Under the pieces are notes generated by a model. It did no database searches. It had not been told where the DNA came from and was given only the letters and a program-made list of their open reading frames with translations. This document shows positions 56,597 through 64,000 of a stretch of DNA of 64,000 bases, in pieces; the stretch's first letter is position 1; each line of letters opens with the position of its first letter. The stretch comes from Oscillospiraceae bacterium. Lineage in GTDB: Bacteria > Bacillota > Clostridia > Oscillospirales > Ruminococcaceae. Where the stretch lies: contig JAFSFT010000043.1 of the NCBI GenBank assembly GCA_017435045.1, positions 36,647-100,646 on the forward strand, in the 5' to 3' direction. The translations under genes and the position numbers were made by a program.

Positions 56597-56706
56597 AGGG
56601 ATATCCCCCTTTCAATCAGCAAATTACCGCTATGGCGGAAAAAATAAACAGTAAAAACAGGGAAAACAGCGGTTACTGTTTACCCTTGGTAAATAGGAGT
56701 AATATT

Positions 56707-57996
56707 ATGTTAGACATTAAGAGAATCAGAGAAAACACAGAAGAAGTTAAAGCAGCCCTTAAACGCCGCGGCACAGACTATTCTGAAAAAATTGACGAAA
56801 TTCTTGCAACTGACGAAGCAAGAAGAACACTTGCAAGCAAAATCGACGGCCTGAAAGCAAAACAGAACGAGGACTCCAAACTTATTCCTCAGTATAAAAA
56901 GGAAGGCAAAGATGCTTCCGCTTTGATGGCAGAAATGAAAGAACTTTCCGCACAGATCAAAGAAGGCGCAGCAGAAGTTAGCCGCCTTGAAGCACTTCAG
57001 AAGGATCTTCTTCTTATGGTTCCAAACACACCGGATGCATCCGTACCAGATGGTAGCAGCGATGCTGACAACGTTGAAGTACGTCGCTGGGGTGAACCAA
57101 AACAGTTTGCTTTTGAACCAAAGGCACACTGGGATATTGGTAAAGACCTCGACATTCTTGACCCGGAAAGAGCAGCTAAAGTAACAGGTACACGCTTCCA
57201 TTTCTACAAAGGTCTCGGTGCACGCCTTGAAAGAGCTATCTACAACTTCTACCTTGACCTCCACTCCACAGAACACGGCTACACAGAAATGTTCCCACCT
57301 TACATGGCAAACGAAGACTCCATGAAAGGTACAGGCCAGCTTCCAAAATTCAAGGAAGATATGTTCAAACTTGAAGGTCTTGACTACTATCTTATCCCAA
57401 CAGCAGAAGTTCCTGTAACAAACTACCACAGAGATGAAATTCTCCCAGGTAAAGAACTTCCATACAAATACTGTGCATACTCTGCTTGCTTCCGTGCAGA
57501 AGCAGGTTCTGCAGGCCGTGACACACGTGGTCTTATCCGTCAGCACCAGTTCAACAAAGTTGAGCTTGTTAAATTCACAAGACCAGACCAGTCCTGGGAT
57601 GAACTTGAAAAACTTACAAACGATGCTGAACACGCACTTCAGCTGCTTGGTCTTCCACACCGTGTTGTAGCACTTTCCGCAGGCGACCTCGGCTTCTCCT
57701 CCAGCAAAACATACGATATCGAAGTATGGCTCCCAAGCTACGGCAGATATGCTGAAATTTCTTCCTGCTCCAACTTTATCGATTATCAGGCACGCAGAAT
57801 GCAGGTTCGTTTTAAAAACGAAGCAGCAGACAAAGCACAGCTTTGTCACACACTCAACGGCTCTGGTCTTGCAGTAGGCCGTACAACAGCTGCTATCCTT
57901 GAAAACTACCAGAACGAAGACGGTTCTGTAACAGTTCCTGAAGTTCTCGTACCATACATGGGCGGCGTAACAGTTATCAAAAAAGGTGAACTTTAA
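56707..57996 (+). CDS. serS: Seryl-tRNA synthetase
   Basis: SerS charges tRNA-Ser and tRNA-Sec with serine. The 429-residue protein has the N-terminal tRNA-binding coiled coil ([20 protein letters not shown]...), then the class II catalytic core with motif 2 ([20 protein letters not shown]) and motif 3 ([18 protein letters not shown]). The ATG at 56707 follows TAGGAGT by 7 bases. The upstream frame starting at 56632 is not seryl-synthetase-like. No T-box leader fits in the 110-base gap. Confidence 0.97.
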   Translation: MLDIKRIRENTEEVKAALKRRGTDYSEKIDEILATDEARRTLASKIDGLKAKQNEDSKLIPQYKKEGKDASALMAEMKELSAQIKEGAAEVSRLEALQKDLLLMVPNTPDASVPDGSSDADNVEVRRWGEPKQFAFEPKAHWDIGKDLDILDPERAAKVTGTRFHFYKGLGARLERAIYNFYLDLHSTEHGYTEMFPPYMANEDSMKGTGQLPKFKEDMFKLEGLDYYLIPTAEVPVTNYHRDEILPGKELPYKYCAYSACFRAEAGSAGRDTRGLIRQHQFNKVELVKFTRPDQSWDELEKLTNDAEHALQLLGLPHRVVALSAGDLGFSSSKTYDIEVWLPSYGRYAEISSCSNFIDYQARRMQVRFKNEAADKAQLCHTLNGSGLAVGRTTAAILENYQNEDGSVTVPEVLVPYMGGVTVIKKGEL

Positions 57997-58015
57997 TATA
58001 TAGGCATTATGTAAA

Positions 58016-58030
58016 TGTTCCTGTGGAACA
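58016..58030. promoter_or_regulatory. Degenerate parS-like palindrome
   Basis: TGTTCCTGTGGAACA keeps both arms of the parS sequence but has lost one centre base (15 bp instead of 16). It lies after serS. It is probably a decayed site and unlikely to bind ParB well. Confidence 0.4.
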
Positions 58031-58082
58031 TTATGCTGTATGGTTTTGAACATAACTGTTGAAAACTGAAGATATCAACTGA

Positions 58083-58110
58083 CCGACGGTTTTTGCCGTC
58101 GGTTTTTTGT
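58083..58110 (+). terminator. Terminator after serS
   Basis: CCGACGG (58083-58089) pairs with CCGTCGG (58096-58102), followed by T6. Confidence 0.92.
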
Positions 58111-58461
58111 TGTGTTAAAAGTATATGAGGGAATAACTCTGTCATTGAGAGGGAATAAATATATAAAAAATTTAGTTATTTAAAACATCAAAAATACATA
58201 AGCAGAAACAAAAGTCCTTGACGTGATAACATTTTGTTATACCGTTTATAAATGCATATTATTTGTATATTCATAAGCATAATCATAAAATTATTAAAAA
58301 TTGGTTACAACAAATGCATAAAAAATGAATAATTGTGGCAGGGGAGTGCAAATGTATACAAAATGTAGTGGTGTATGCATAAAATTACATAAAATGTGAT
58401 TAAAATCTGAATATATTTAAAAATACTTGAATATTTTTTCTAAAAAAGTGCAAAAAAATAC

Positions 58462-58490
58462 TTGACATTGTGTGAGGGCAGGTATATAAT
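58462..58490 (+). promoter_or_regulatory. Consensus promoter of the amino-acid ABC operon
   Basis: TTGACA (58462-58467), 17 bases, TATAAT (58485-58490) is a perfect sigma-A promoter. The transcript would have a leader of about 90 bases before the binding-protein gene. The rest of the AT-rich gap 58111-58461 shows nothing else. Confidence 0.92.
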
Positions 58491-58588
58491 ACAGACATCA
58501 AAAACAACAACACCTCTTAAACCAGAGTTAAATAAATATACAGCACAGTTTAAAAGGCGAATATCTCAAGTAAAAAGGAGTTATCATT

Positions 58589-59473
58589 ATGAAAAAATTA
58601 TTGGCATTAGCACTTACATTGGCACTTTCACTTTCAATGGTTGCATGTGGCGGCAGCGAACCTGCACCAGCACCTGAAGCAGACGGCGAACCTTCCCTTA
58701 CACAGGAAGCAGGCGTTCTCAAGGTTGCTATCTCTCCAGACTTTGCACCAATGGAATTTGTTGACCTTTCCAAAACAGGTCAGGACCAGTTCGTTGGCTT
58801 TGACGTAACACTTTCCAAATACATCGCTGAAGAAATGGGTCTTGAACTTGAAATTATGCCAATGAGCTTTGATGCTTGTCAGGCTGCTGTTTCCACAGGC
58901 AAAGTTGATATGTCCATCTCCGGCTTCTCCTGGACAGAAGAACGTGCAGAAAACTACAACCTTTCCGATTACTACCATGCAGGCGACAACGAAACAGAAC
59001 AGGTTACAATCGCTCTTAAAGAAAACGCAGGAAAATACGCAACACTTGAAGGTTATGCAGGTGCAGTAGTTGGCGCACAGTCCGCATCCTTGCAGGAATC
59101 CCTCGTTAACGAACAGCTCGTTCCAGCAGGTGCAGAAATCGCTATCTACACAGACATCAACACAGGCGTTCTCCAGCTCAAAAAAGGCGACTTCCAGGTA
59201 ATGGCAGTTGCAACAGGTAACGGCGACGCTATCATTGCAGCAAACCCAGACATCGCTCACACAGGTTTTGTATTCGAAATCGATCCTAAATACGTTGACA
59301 ACCTCATCCTTCTCCAGAAAGGTGCAGATGACCTCACAGCAAAAGTTAACGAAATCCTTGCTAAAGCAGAAGCAGCAGGCCACTACGCAACATGGTATGC
59401 AGAAGCTGAAGAACTTGCAGGTATCGAATCCGCAGCAGACGTTTCCTTCGACGACGATGGTAACGTAGCATAA
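58589..59473 (+). CDS. Amino-acid ABC transporter, substrate-binding lipoprotein
   Basis: This 294-residue receptor has a lipoprotein signal with Cys20 (SMVAC) followed by an Ala/Pro/Glu-rich spacer, then a type II binding-protein fold. VAISPDFAPMEFVD, GFDVTLSKYIAEEMGLELEI and FDACQAAVSTGKVDMSISGF are typical of the polar amino-acid (HisJ/GlnH/TcyA) family. The ligand cannot be decided. AAAAAGGAG precedes the ATG. It is followed by the permease and ATPase of the same system, and codon use suggests very high expression. Confidence 0.93.
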   Translation: MKKLLALALTLALSLSMVACGGSEPAPAPEADGEPSLTQEAGVLKVAISPDFAPMEFVDLSKTGQDQFVGFDVTLSKYIAEEMGLELEIMPMSFDACQAAVSTGKVDMSISGFSWTEERAENYNLSDYYHAGDNETEQVTIALKENAGKYATLEGYAGAVVGAQSASLQESLVNEQLVPAGAEIAIYTDINTGVLQLKKGDFQVMAVATGNGDAIIAANPDIAHTGFVFEIDPKYVDNLILLQKGADDLTAKVNEILAKAEAAGHYATWYAEAEELAGIESAADVSFDDDGNVA

Positions 59474-59513
59474 TCAGAAGATTGAAACTATCGATATAGA
59501 TATTCACCAAAGA

Positions 59514-59541
59514 GCCGACAGCCTTATCGGTTGTCGGCTCA
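59514..59541. repeat. GC-rich hairpin in the binding protein-permease spacer
   Basis: GAGCCGACA and TGTCGGCTC form a 9-bp stem with no T-run after it. It sits in the 235-base spacer and may stabilise the upstream binding-protein mRNA so it is made in excess over the permease. Confidence 0.55.
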
Positions 59542-59708
59542 AAAGTGTCTTAAAGGTATTCTGGATTGCTGAAAAAATTCAGCAGTACAGAATGTTTTTA
59601 AGGTCAAAAGGCTTTTAAAATATTGAATGATATGTTATATTGTTAAAGTTGCATATTATCATACAATGTATTAAATTTATTTAAAATAAAACAGACAGGA
59701 GAAATATT

Positions 59709-60395
59709 ATGGATTTCGGCGTAATCGGTGCTAACATAGCCAAACTCTGGACCAACTATTGGCACATTTACATTCTCGAGGGTGTTGCGATAACACTCAA
59801 ACTCACATTCATCGCAGTTCTGCTTGGTGCTGTGCTTGGTGTTGTGGTTGCAATTCTCAAGATGAGCAAAAGCAAAATCATCCGCTTTTTAATCACAGTT
59901 TATATCGAAGTTATCCGCGGCACACCACTGCTGCTGCAGCTGTACATATTCTATTTTGTGCTTCCTGAGATATTCCCGATATTTGACTTTAACGAGTTCA
60001 CATGGGTTGCAATCGCTCTGTGTATCAACTCCTCAGCATACGTTTCCGAAATCTTCCGTTCCGGTATCCAGTCTGTTGATATAGGTCAGACAGAAGCTGC
60101 ACGTTCCCTTGGCCTTTCCAGCGGTCAGACAATGATGAGAATCGTGCTTCCACAGGCAGTTAAAAACATTCTCCCGGCTCTTGGTAACGAATTTATCATG
60201 ATGCTCAAGGAAACATCCCTTGCTTCCACATTCTTTATCGGCGACCTTATGACGGCACACCTCAAAATCAAAGGTGCTACATATCTCATGCTGGAATCCC
60301 TGGTTATCACAGGTCTTATCTACCTTTGTATGACATATCCGCTCTCCAAACTTGTTGAAGCTTTTGAAAGGAAGATGAAAAATGCAGACAAATAA
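59709..60395 (+). CDS. Amino-acid ABC transporter, permease
   Basis: This 228-residue membrane protein of the HisMQ/GlnP family forms the pore. It has five membrane helices, the family start [20 protein letters not shown] near 27-46, [19 protein letters not shown] near 65-85 and the [24 protein letters not shown] loop near 130-152 that contacts the ATPase. It overlaps the ATPase gene by 14 bases, so translation is coupled. A single permease gene implies a homodimeric pore. Confidence 0.95.
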   Translation: MDFGVIGANIAKLWTNYWHIYILEGVAITLKLTFIAVLLGAVLGVVVAILKMSKSKIIRFLITVYIEVIRGTPLLLQLYIFYFVLPEIFPIFDFNEFTWVAIALCINSSAYVSEIFRSGIQSVDIGQTEAARSLGLSSGQTMMRIVLPQAVKNILPALGNEFIMMLKETSLASTFFIGDLMTAHLKIKGATYLMLESLVITGLIYLCMTYPLSKLVEAFERKMKNADK

Positions 60396-61122
60396 AGAAT
60401 TGATTAAAACAGTTGACCTGCACAAAAGCTTTGGTAAGCTGCACGTTCTGCAGGGTGTAAACGAAACAGTTAAAAAAGGTGAAGTTGTAACAGTTATCGG
60501 TCCGTCCGGTGGCGGTAAATCCACATTTCTCCGTTGTCTTAACCTTCTGGAAGTACCTGAAAAAGGTCAGATTATTTTTGACGGTGTGGATATCACCCAG
60601 AAGGGCATAAACATCGACCTCCACCGTCAGAAGATGGGTATGGTGTTCCAGAACTTCAACGTGTTCCCACACCTTGATGTTTGCAAAAACATCACTCTTA
60701 CACCTGTGCTCACAAAGAAAAAGACACAGGCAGAAGCAGAAGATATGGCAAAGGAACTGCTTAACCGCGTTGGACTTATTGACAAGCTGCATGAAATGCC
60801 AAACAAGCTTTCCGGCGGTCAGAAACAGCGTCTTGCAATCGTTCGTGCACTTGCTATGGAACCTGAAGTTATGCTCTTTGACGAACCAACTTCCGCACTT
60901 GACCCTGAAATGGTTGGCGAAGTTCTGGACGTTATCAAAGGCCTTGTTAACACAGGTATGACAAGTGTTATTGTTACACACGAAATGCGCTTTGCAAGAG
61001 AAGTCTCTGACAGAGTTCTCTTTATGGCAGAGGGCAACGTTATGGAAAGCGGCAAGCCGGAAGATATGTTCGGCAATCCGCAGACACCACGATTCAAGGA
61101 ATTTCTTTCCAAAGTGCTTTAA
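60382..61122 (+). CDS. Amino-acid ABC transporter, ATP-binding protein
   Basis: This 246-residue ATPase of the GlnQ/HisP type has Walker [10 protein letters not shown] near 39-47, signature [16 protein letters not shown] near 140-155 and Walker [15 protein letters not shown] near 159-172. It completes the binding protein-permease-ATPase operon. A terminator at 61142-61197 follows, before the amidohydrolase. Confidence 0.96.
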   Translation: MQTNKELIKTVDLHKSFGKLHVLQGVNETVKKGEVVTVIGPSGGGKSTFLRCLNLLEVPEKGQIIFDGVDITQKGINIDLHRQKMGMVFQNFNVFPHLDVCKNITLTPVLTKKKTQAEAEDMAKELLNRVGLIDKLHEMPNKLSGGQKQRLAIVRALAMEPEVMLFDEPTSALDPEMVGEVLDVIKGLVNTGMTSVIVTHEMRFAREVSDRVLFMAEGNVMESGKPEDMFGNPQTPRFKEFLSKVL

Positions 61123-61141
61123 TTGAATAACAGCAGAATCA

Positions 61142-61197
61142 CAGGGCAAGGGTTTGCTCTTGTCGCAAAGGCAAGAATAACCATGCCCTGATTTTTT
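61142..61197 (+). terminator. Terminator (possibly partial) between the ABC operon and the amidohydrolase
   Basis: CAGGGCA (61142-61148) pairs with TGCCCTG (61184-61190), with GGGTT/AACC extending the stem, then T6. The downstream start codon is only 16 bases away, so readthrough could express the hydrolase at a lower level. Confidence 0.75.
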
Positions 61198-61212
61198 ATA
61201 AAGGTGATTAAT

Positions 61213-62646
61213 ATGAAACAGTCAATTTACAATACGGTTGAAGAAAAAGCAAAGGTTATCACAGACCTGTCAGACAAAATCTGGGGGTTTGCAGAAATCA
61301 GCATGGAAGAATTCAAGTCCACAGAAGCTTATATTGAAGTTATGAAAAACGAAGGCTTTGAAGTGGAGACAAACCTCTGCGGCATCAAAACCGCATTCAG
61401 CGGCAAGTTTGGCAGCGGTAAGCCTGTAATAGGTATCCTTGGCGAATTCGATGCTCTCAGCGGTCTGTCACAGGTTTCTGAGGCAACAGAGAGACAGTGG
61501 CTTTGCGAAGGCGGCAATGGTCATGGCTGCGGCCATAACCTTTTGGGTGCAGCAAGCCTTGGTGCTGCAATTGCAGTTAAAAAGGAAATTGAAAAAGGCA
61601 ATCTCAAAGGCACAGTTGTGTTCTATGGCTGTCCGGGTGAAGAAGGTTGTGCAGGCAAAACTTTTATGGCACGTGACGGAATGTTCCGCGACCTTGACGC
61701 TGCACTCTGCTGGCACCCAGGTGATGTAAATGAGGTTACAACAGGCAGTAATGCGGCCTGTATGCAGTTTGAATATACCTTTACAGGTCTTACAGCCCAC
61801 GCTGCAGGCGACCCGCAGAACGGCCGCTCTGCACTTGATGCGGCAGAACTTATGAACGTTGGCGTGCAGTTTATCCGCGAACATATGCCTAAAAAATGCT
61901 CCATCCACTACTCCTTCAGCGATGTTGGAGGTATCTCGCCAAACGTTGTACAGCCAAAGGCAAGCACAATATATATGGTGCGTGGCGAAAACGTGACAGA
62001 AGCAAAAAAATTGCTTAACCGTGTGCACAAAATTGCACAGGGTGCAGCACTTATGACCGAAACAGAGGTTACATGGAGACAGATTGACGGCACTTCCAAC
62101 ACCCTTTCCAACCATGCTTTGGAAGAGGTTATCTATGCAAACCTTTGCGAAGCACCTTTGCCGCAGTTTACAGCAGAGGAAGAAAGCTTTGCAGCAGCAA
62201 TCAAATCCACATTTACAGCAGACGAGCTGCCAAGTGCAGGTGCACAGCTGAACTGGGATGTAAAAAAAGCCGTTATGGAAGCATCTGCAAACGGCACAAT
62301 CCCGCTCAATAATTTTGTTGTTCCATATGCACCAAGCGATTATTTCAGCCCGGGCTCCACAGATGTGGGTGATGTAAGCTGGCTTACACCTACAGCACAG
62401 TTCACTGCAACCACATGGGCAAGCGGCAACCCCGGACACAGCTGGCAGAACGTTGCAATGGGCAAGTCCTCCGTTGCACACAAGGGTATTATCTATGCAG
62501 CTAAAGTTCTTGCTGCCACAGCAGCAGACCTTATGATAAAGCCTGAACTGCTGGAAAAAGCAAAGGCAGAATTTGCAGTAAGTGCAGCAGCGGGTTACGA
62601 CTGCCCGTTGGGTATGGAGGTTAAAGCTCCACACGTGGATGAATAA
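61213..62646 (+). CDS. M20 family amidohydrolase (AbgB-like)
   Basis: This 477-residue metal-dependent hydrolase has the M20D features: GHGCGHNLLGAA near 105-116 (metal His), CPGEEGCAGK near 143-152 (catalytic Glu pair) and a dimerisation domain with TAHAAGDPQNGRSALDA near 195-211. It is closest in style to AbgB (p-aminobenzoyl-glutamate hydrolase) proteins that cleave N-acyl amino acids or dipeptide-like amides. The linkage with an amino-acid ABC transporter suggests it processes imported conjugated amino acids. The ATG at 61213 follows AAAGGTG. Confidence 0.88.
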   Translation: MKQSIYNTVEEKAKVITDLSDKIWGFAEISMEEFKSTEAYIEVMKNEGFEVETNLCGIKTAFSGKFGSGKPVIGILGEFDALSGLSQVSEATERQWLCEGGNGHGCGHNLLGAASLGAAIAVKKEIEKGNLKGTVVFYGCPGEEGCAGKTFMARDGMFRDLDAALCWHPGDVNEVTTGSNAACMQFEYTFTGLTAHAAGDPQNGRSALDAAELMNVGVQFIREHMPKKCSIHYSFSDVGGISPNVVQPKASTIYMVRGENVTEAKKLLNRVHKIAQGAALMTETEVTWRQIDGTSNTLSNHALEEVIYANLCEAPLPQFTAEEESFAAAIKSTFTADELPSAGAQLNWDVKKAVMEASANGTIPLNNFVVPYAPSDYFSPGSTDVGDVSWLTPTAQFTATTWASGNPGHSWQNVAMGKSSVAHKGIIYAAKVLAATAADLMIKPELLEKAKAEFAVSAAAGYDCPLGMEVKAPHVDE

Positions 62647-62659
62647 ATAAAAACGATAC

Positions 62660-62688
62660 GGGGGAGTCAGAGCACTCTCCCTTTTTTC
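62660..62688 (+). terminator. Terminator after the amidohydrolase
   Basis: GGGAG (62662-62666) and CTCCC (62677-62681) flank a ten-base loop, followed by T6. Confidence 0.85.
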
Positions 62689-62809
62689 TTGTAAAATACA
62701 CAAATACAATGTATTATGTATATGTAAGATATATGTGTTCTGCAAGGCTTATCTGAATAGGACTGCGTATGCAGAAAAAAATGAAAATCATATATTAGAA
62801 GAGGAAAAT

Positions 62810-63274
62810 ATGGAAAGTAAAAAGTCAAATATAGATATTATGCCTATGCTGTTCCGTTCCATTGCAAGCGGTGCAATCATAACAATCGGTGCATGGCGTG
62901 TGGGTTATGGTATGGATTTCGGACTTAATCTTAACCCTATGCTGGAAAGAGCAGTCTGTGTTGTGGTTATGTCTGTGCTGTTCTTTGCAGCGGTATATAT
63001 ACCAAAACGTATGGCAGAAAAAAAGGCAAAACGCTGGCAGAGGCATCTTGTATCCGCAGTGCTTTATGGTTTTGTGGTGGCAGGGGTGCTGTACGCATTT
63101 GGTTTCTACACTCCTGTATGGGCACAGAGTGCGGTTTCCGTTCCTATTCCGCCAATGTGGGTACAGCTGGGCAAACCTTCCGCAATTTTTGCGGTGATAT
63201 ACTTTGCGGCAAATATAGTAGGCGATAAGATGAAAGGCAGAACAGACGAGGACGACAACGATGACCAGAGATAA
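62810..63274 (+). CDS. Four-helix membrane protein, unknown function
   Basis: I do not recognise this 154-residue protein. It has four hydrophobic segments (about 15-32, 43-63, 82-98 and 118-137) and a charged tail ending in DEDDNDDQR. The ATG at 62810 follows AGAAGAGG by 6 bases; an earlier in-frame start is not favoured. It overlaps the next gene by 14 bases, so the two are co-translated and may work together. Confidence 0.75.
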   Translation: MESKKSNIDIMPMLFRSIASGAIITIGAWRVGYGMDFGLNLNPMLERAVCVVVMSVLFFAAVYIPKRMAEKKAKRWQRHLVSAVLYGFVVAGVLYAFGFYTPVWAQSAVSVPIPPMWVQLGKPSAIFAVIYFAANIVGDKMKGRTDEDDNDDQR

Positions 63275-63578
63275 TAAAACAGACGAAATGTATCTTGAAA
63301 AACAGCGCAGTGACCGCGAAATTATTGATATGGTTACGATGGCAGGTATAACTTACGAAGATGAAGACGATGGTGTGCAGATTTTCTTTGAGGTTGTGGC
63401 GGCTTTCCCTGATGATGAAAGCGGAAAAATCTACTTTGTATGTGCCGAAGAGGGATCCCAAGGTGCAGAACTTGCATTTTTCTATCACTATATGGGTGAG
63501 GTTAATGCCGTGGAGGATGATGCCGAGTTTGATTTTGTGGCACAGCTTTATGAAGAATGGGCTGGTCAGCCACAGTGA
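63261..63578 (+). CDS. Small acidic protein, DUF1292-like
   Basis: This 105-residue acidic protein has the DUF1292-like centre: ITYEDEDDGVQIFFEVVAAF, then GKIYFVCAEEGSQGAELAFF. DUF1292 (YrzB-like) proteins are small, widespread and of unknown function. It overlaps the membrane-protein gene before it and is followed by a strong terminator (63588-63627). Assignment is by resemblance only. Confidence 0.6.
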   Translation: MTRDNKTDEMYLEKQRSDREIIDMVTMAGITYEDEDDGVQIFFEVVAAFPDDESGKIYFVCAEEGSQGAELAFFYHYMGEVNAVEDDAEFDFVAQLYEEWAGQPQ

Positions 63579-63587
63579 TATTGTTGT

Positions 63588-63627
63588 AAAAATTTCCTGT
63601 GTACTAAAAAGTATGCAGGAAATTTTT
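63588..63627 (+). terminator. Terminator after the DUF1292-like gene
   Basis: AAAAATTTCCTG (63588-63599) pairs with CAGGAAATTTTT (63616-63627), followed by ATTTATT. Confidence 0.88.
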
Positions 63628-63811
63628 ATTTATTATAAATAAAATAATGCAATATCCGGCATTAAAATAATATTTATTGTTTAAAGGTTGGTGGCTACGC
63701 ACATTAGTTTTCAACACACATACAAGATATTGTTTAAAAATAGAAAACGAAATCTATATTTGGGTTTCGATAAAAAAATAAAAAATTTTTAAAAATTTTT
63801 TCAAAAAAGTG

Positions 63812-63840
63812 TTGACAAAGGTGTTTTTGTGTAATATAAT
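63812..63840 (+). promoter_or_regulatory. Consensus promoter of the second tRNA cluster
   Basis: TTGACA (63812-63817), 17 bases, TATAAT (63835-63840). It is a perfect match, preceded by A/T tracts like those at the tRNA-Thr promoter (similar sequence TTTTTAAAAA...AAAAAGTGTTGACA). Confidence 0.95.
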
Positions 63841-63869
63841 AATCAAGCACTCGACGAGAGTGTATGCGT

Positions 63870-63946
63870 GGCGGTATAGCTCAGTTGGCTAGAGCAACCG
63901 GTTCATACCCGGTAGGTCGTAAGTTCAAGTCTCACTGCCGCTACCA
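63870..63946 (+). tRNA. tRNA-Met (anticodon CAT, elongator type)
   Basis: A 77-base cloverleaf with GGCGGTA acceptor, anticodon loop TTCATAC, an encoded ACCA end and no initiator-type GGG/CCC anticodon stem. It closely resembles B. subtilis elongator tRNA-Met. A CAT anticodon could also be modified to read Ile, which is less likely here. Confidence 0.93.
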
Positions 63947-63951
63947 TTTTC

Positions 63952-64000
63952 GGCCCGTTGGTCAAGCGGTTAAGACACCGCCCTTTCACGGCGGTAACAC
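63952..64000 (+). tRNA. tRNA-Glu (anticodon TTC), cut by window edge
   Basis: The 5' part of a tRNA (GGCCCGTTGGTCAAG...) with anticodon loop CTTTCAC between CCGCC and GGCGG. It continues past the right edge, 6 bases after tRNA-Met. Confidence 0.95.

Noticed and set aside
56597-56706. Possible T-box leader for serS
   Set aside because: The gap is only 110 bases and shows no T-box sequence (AGGGTGGNACCGCG) or suitable terminator/antiterminator pair.
56710-58053. 447-codon minus-strand frame opposite serS
   Set aside because: Antisense to a certain seryl-tRNA synthetase; no family resemblance.
61468-62745. 425-codon minus-strand frame opposite the M20 hydrolase
   Set aside because: Cys/His-rich shadow frame; the plus-strand hydrolase has catalytic motifs in order.

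Overview
The window is the replication-origin region of a low-to-mid GC Bacillota chromosome. The gene set (rpmH, rnpA, yidD, yidC, jag, dnaA, dnaN, recF, remB, gyrB, gyrA, mnmE, mnmG, rsmG, noc, parA, parB, serS), consensus TTGACA/TATAAT promoters and strong AGGAGG ribosome-binding sites point to class Clostridia, probably a gut-type Oscillospirales-like lineage. That last step is inference from gene families and style. The region is rich in amino-acid uptake genes (Liv system, polar amino-acid ABC system, GltS). No sporulation, phage, IS or CRISPR genes were seen.

Layout. 1-497: truncated LysR regulator. 877-5917: complete branched-chain amino-acid ABC system (livK-livH-livM-livG-livF, minus strand), with an unusual repeated-hairpin spacer between livK and livH. 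6092-11682: small membrane protein, DUF2142 membrane protein, an asparaginase homologue lacking its first catalytic threonine, a polyprenyl-phosphate-type GT2, a thioredoxin-like protein and a DtxR-type regulator. 11818-15650: Sel1 protein and a compact VTC / CotH / DUF4956 operon. 15959-17529: a membrane-coiled-coil protein divergent from a small XRE regulator, then tRNA-Thr and tRNA-Tyr. 17615-22538: a frameshifted zinc-ribbon membrane protein, msrA, an SDR, a secreted protein, a CofE-like protein and a TetR regulator. 22538-27517: a very large RND transporter with a TetR-type operator, then two small divergent genes. 27650-30832: jag-yidC-yidD-rnpA-rpmH (minus). 30833-33240: oriC in two parts around dnaA, with a clear DnaA-box / GC / DnaA-trio unwinding module before dnaN. 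33240-42275: dnaN, S4 protein, recF, remB, gyrB, two YcxB-like paralogues, gyrA. 42451-46161: a GlnK/GlnL-like two-component system divergent from gltS. 46649-48298: uppP and an XRE-membrane regulator. 48506-57996: mnmE, mnmG, rsmG, noc, parA, parB, serS, with two perfect parS sites. 58589-62646: polar amino-acid ABC transporter and an M20 amidohydrolase. 62810-63578: two small genes. 63870-64000: start of a second tRNA cluster (Met, Glu).

Most genes left of the origin are on the minus strand and most to the right on the plus strand, so they are co-directional with replication. The mnmE-to-parB block, usually contiguous with rpmH-jag, lies on the opposite side of oriC beyond gyrA.

The most interesting non-coding signal is a dispersed structured element with three copies (about 35985-36080 inverted, 38121-38335, 51875-51990). 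Its two hairpins carry compensatory base changes between copies. Other points are the repeated livK-livH spacer, a candidate GlnL-type direct repeat before gltS, the dead-looking asparaginase, the RND coiled-coil insertion, and the VTC/CotH/DUF4956 operon. All names come from reading translations and motifs; no database search was run.
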